Positions 7,777 through 9,125 of a stretch of 9,125 bases of DNA are shown in pieces. The position numbers and the translations under genes are program-made. The notes under the pieces are model-generated. The model saw nothing but the letters and a program-made list of their open reading frames with translations. It did no database searches and was not told the origin of the DNA. How positions within the stretch are numbered: position 1 is the first letter of the stretch; the number at the start of each line of letters is the position of its first letter. This DNA is from an uncultured Pelagibacteraceae bacterium. Lineage in GTDB: Bacteria > Pseudomonadota > Alphaproteobacteria > Pelagibacterales > Pelagibacteraceae. The stretch is from positions 1 to 9,125 of the forward strand of contig CACAWM010000022.1 of NCBI GenBank assembly GCA_902536205.1. Direction: 5' to 3'.

Positions 7777-8361
7777 ATGAACCTAAAGATACCAAACATA
7801 CTTACAATAGGAAGAATAATTATTGTTCCAATTTTTGTAATGGCATTTTTCATTCCTGGTTTTTTTGGAGACCTAATACCTTTTTTTCTATTCGTTTTAG
7901 CTAGTTTTACAGATTATTTGGATGGTCTTTTAGCAAGAATTTTCAAAGAAGAGTCAAAATTAGGTGAACTTTTAGATCCAATAGCTGATAAAATTTTAGT
8001 AGCAGCTGCCCTAATTCTTCTTGTGATGAATGGCACAATAAAAAATTATGAAGTAATTGCTGCTATAATAATTTTAACAAGAGAAATTTTAATTTCTGGT
8101 TTAAGAGAGTTTTTAGCAAAAGGTCAAATATCAATGCAGGTAACAAGCCTCTCAAAACTAAAAACATTTATACAAATGCTATCAATCGCCATATTATTGA
8201 CTGGAGAAAGTGGAAATAAAATAATCAATTTTCAAGACTATAATGCTCAAACTATAGGAATAATTCTTTTGTGGTTTTCTGCGTTTTTGACACTTTATAC
8301 TGGTTACGACTATATAAGAAGAGGAATAGACCACGCAATTGATCAAGATAAGAAGGACTAG
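7777..8361 (+). CDS. pgsA: CDP-diacylglycerol-glycerol-3-phosphate 3-phosphatidyltransferase
   Basis: A 194-residue integral inner-membrane enzyme that makes phosphatidylglycerophosphate from CDP-diacylglycerol and sn-glycerol 3-phosphate, the committed step to phosphatidylglycerol. The complete CDP-alcohol phosphotransferase signature is present: D46-x2-D49-G50-x2-A53-R54-x8-G63-x3-D67-x3-D71. The N-terminal NILTIGRI (7-14) is typical of PgsA and helps separate it from Pss and Cls-type relatives. Hydrophobic segments near 10-28, 31-50, 70-86, 93-108, 128-142 and 158-176 fit six membrane helices. The ATG follows the uvrC stop TAA with no gap and without an evident Shine-Dalgarno, suggesting termination-reinitiation coupling. 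The uvrC-pgsA order is common in Alphaproteobacteria, where moaD/moaE often follow; here a methyltransferase follows instead. Confidence 0.96.
   Translation: MNLKIPNILTIGRIIIVPIFVMAFFIPGFFGDLIPFFLFVLASFTDYLDGLLARIFKEESKLGELLDPIADKILVAAALILLVMNGTIKNYEVIAAIIILTREILISGLREFLAKGQISMQVTSLSKLKTFIQMLSIAILLTGESGNKIINFQDYNAQTIGIILLWFSAFLTLYTGYDYIRRGIDHAIDQDKKD
8350..8357 (+). promoter_or_regulatory. Strong Shine-Dalgarno site before the methyltransferase
   Basis: AAGAAGGA lies 6 nt upstream of the ATG at 8364, inside the last codons of pgsA. It is the clearest ribosome binding site in the window, which otherwise has weak or no such sites at its starts, and it fixes the methyltransferase start. Confidence 0.55.
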
Positions 8362-8363
8362 TA

Positions 8364-9104
8364 ATGACTTTAACAAACCAAAATTTAAGGGAAAAGAAAT
8401 TTCATGATGAATTACAATCTAAATCTAAAGGGAGATTTGAAAATATTTTCTATAAAGCAATTAAAAATGCCTGGGAGGATTTTTACGATTTTTTAAATCT
8501 GAATTCTAAAAATTCTGAAATTTTAGACTATGGATGTGGTGTAGGGCCTGTTATAGAAAAAGTTATTAAATTCAATCCAAAAAAAATAACTGGTATTGAT
8601 ATTTCTGAAGTATCAATATCTAAAGCAAAAGAAAAATTTGCTAATTATAGCTCAAACGTTGAGTTGTTAGTTGGTAATTGTGAAAATACAACCTTTAGCG
8701 ATCATAAATTTGATATAGTTTATGGCCTTGGTATACTTCATCATCTACAATTTTCTAAGTCTATAAATGAAATTTCAAGAATTTTAAAACCTGAAGGAAA
8801 ATTATTATTTATTGAACCGTTAGGAACAAACCCTTTAATAAATTTTTATCGAATGCTAACACCTAAATCAAGATCAAAGGATGAGCATCCTCTTTTGTTT
8901 AAAGATTTTGAAATGATCAAATCGAGTTTTAAGAATGTTAATATAAAGTATTACGGTTTTTTAACTTTAGTTTTTTTTCCTTTTTATAGTTCAAATGACT
9001 CTAAAATTTTTAAATTTCTTGTAAATTTAGACCAGTTTCTTTTTAAAACTAAGATTTTTAGATACTTCGCTTGGTCAGTTTTGATTACTGCTAAAAAAAA
9101 TTAA
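8364..9104 (+). CDS. Class I SAM-dependent methyltransferase, substrate unknown
   Basis: A 246-residue Rossmann-fold methyltransferase (Methyltransf_11/25 type). SAM-binding motif I ILDYGCGVG is at 53-61, the acidic residue after strand 2 is D79 in ITGIDIS (75-81), the region near the adenine is VGNCENTTF (103-111), FDIVYGLGILHHL is at 116-128, and ISRILKPEGKLLFIEPLG (137-154) is the usual strand-5 region. The C-terminal part has NPLINFYRMLTPKSRSKDEHPL (about 156-177), a block I recall from uncharacterised methyltransferases, and ends in an aromatic, hydrophobic segment (about 198-240) that could contact membrane or a greasy substrate. It begins 2 bp after the pgsA stop and is last in the operon. 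Proximity to pgsA hints at a lipid or envelope substrate but does not show it. The enzyme class is certain; the substrate is not recognised. Confidence 0.85.
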   Translation: MTLTNQNLREKKFHDELQSKSKGRFENIFYKAIKNAWEDFYDFLNLNSKNSEILDYGCGVGPVIEKVIKFNPKKITGIDISEVSISKAKEKFANYSSNVELLVGNCENTTFSDHKFDIVYGLGILHHLQFSKSINEISRILKPEGKLLFIEPLGTNPLINFYRMLTPKSRSKDEHPLLFKDFEMIKSSFKNVNIKYYGFLTLVFFPFYSSNDSKIFKFLVNLDQFLFKTKIFRYFAWSVLITAKKN

Positions 9105-9125
9105 GCTGCAGATTTTTTTCTTACT
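9101..9125 (-). CDS. Possible C-terminal tail of a convergent gene, cut by the window edge
   Basis: On the minus strand, the last 25 bases read VRKKSAA followed by a TAA stop at 9103-9101, with no other stop in that frame. A convergent gene overlapping the methyltransferase stop by 4 bp would match the trxB/aatA arrangement at the other end. Only seven codons are visible, so this may be chance and the protein cannot be identified. Confidence 0.25.

Noticed and set aside
7601..7795. Minus-strand 64-codon frame opposite the uvrC C-terminus
   Set aside because: It is antisense to the UvrC helix-hairpin-helix region; low-complexity Leu/Gln composition is expected from such a shadow.
8194..8376. 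Minus-strand 60-codon frame opposite the pgsA 3' end
   Set aside because: It is antisense to the last membrane helix of PgsA, with no motif or ribosome binding site to support it.
9094..9119. A-run and T-run forming an 8-bp A/T stem (9094-9101 with 9112-9119), a possible bidirectional terminator
   Set aside because: The stem contains no G-C pair and the A-run encodes the Lys tail of the methyltransferase; such pairings arise readily in this composition.

Overview
The window is an AT-rich (roughly 30% G+C by eye), almost gap-free stretch of chromosomal housekeeping genes. It most likely comes from a streamlined alphaproteobacterium of the SAR11/Pelagibacterales type. This rests on the composition, the Lys/Asn/Ile-rich proteins, the overlapping or abutting genes, the UvrB tail type, the ELM1-family protein and the gene order around uvrC and pgsA. 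The taxonomic call is an inference from sequence character; no 16S or other marker is present.

Left part (1-2602): on the minus strand, the first 149 codons of an ELM1-family (DUF1022/COG3660) protein run off the left edge. Diverging from it after 23 bp is trxB (thioredoxin reductase), whose real start is at 472. trxB converges on aatA (class I aspartate aminotransferase, minus strand) with an 8-bp overlap of the 3' ends and no visible terminator hairpin.

Right part (2641-9104): a 38-bp divergent gap with two TATAAT hexamers opens a six-gene plus-strand run: uvrB, a pteridine-reductase-like SDR (FolM/PTR1 type), folB-like dihydroneopterin aldolase, uvrC, pgsA, and a class I SAM-dependent methyltransferase. 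The junctions are a 19-bp overlap, a 4-bp ATGA overlap, a 4-bp ATGA overlap, direct abutment, and a 2-bp gap, so this is very probably one translationally coupled operon. It combines nucleotide excision repair (UvrB and UvrC), pterin/folate metabolism (SDR and FolB) and phospholipid synthesis (PgsA), and ends with a methyltransferase of unknown substrate. The last 25 bases may hold the tail of a convergent minus-strand gene.

I see no RNA gene, CRISPR array, insertion sequence, phage gene or defence system, and no stretch over 300 bp without a gene. The points most worth a second look are the PTR1-like Asp-Tyr-Lys active site in the SDR beside folB, the unassigned methyltransferase downstream of pgsA, and the left-edge ELM1 gene, which is easy to miss because it has no stop in the window.
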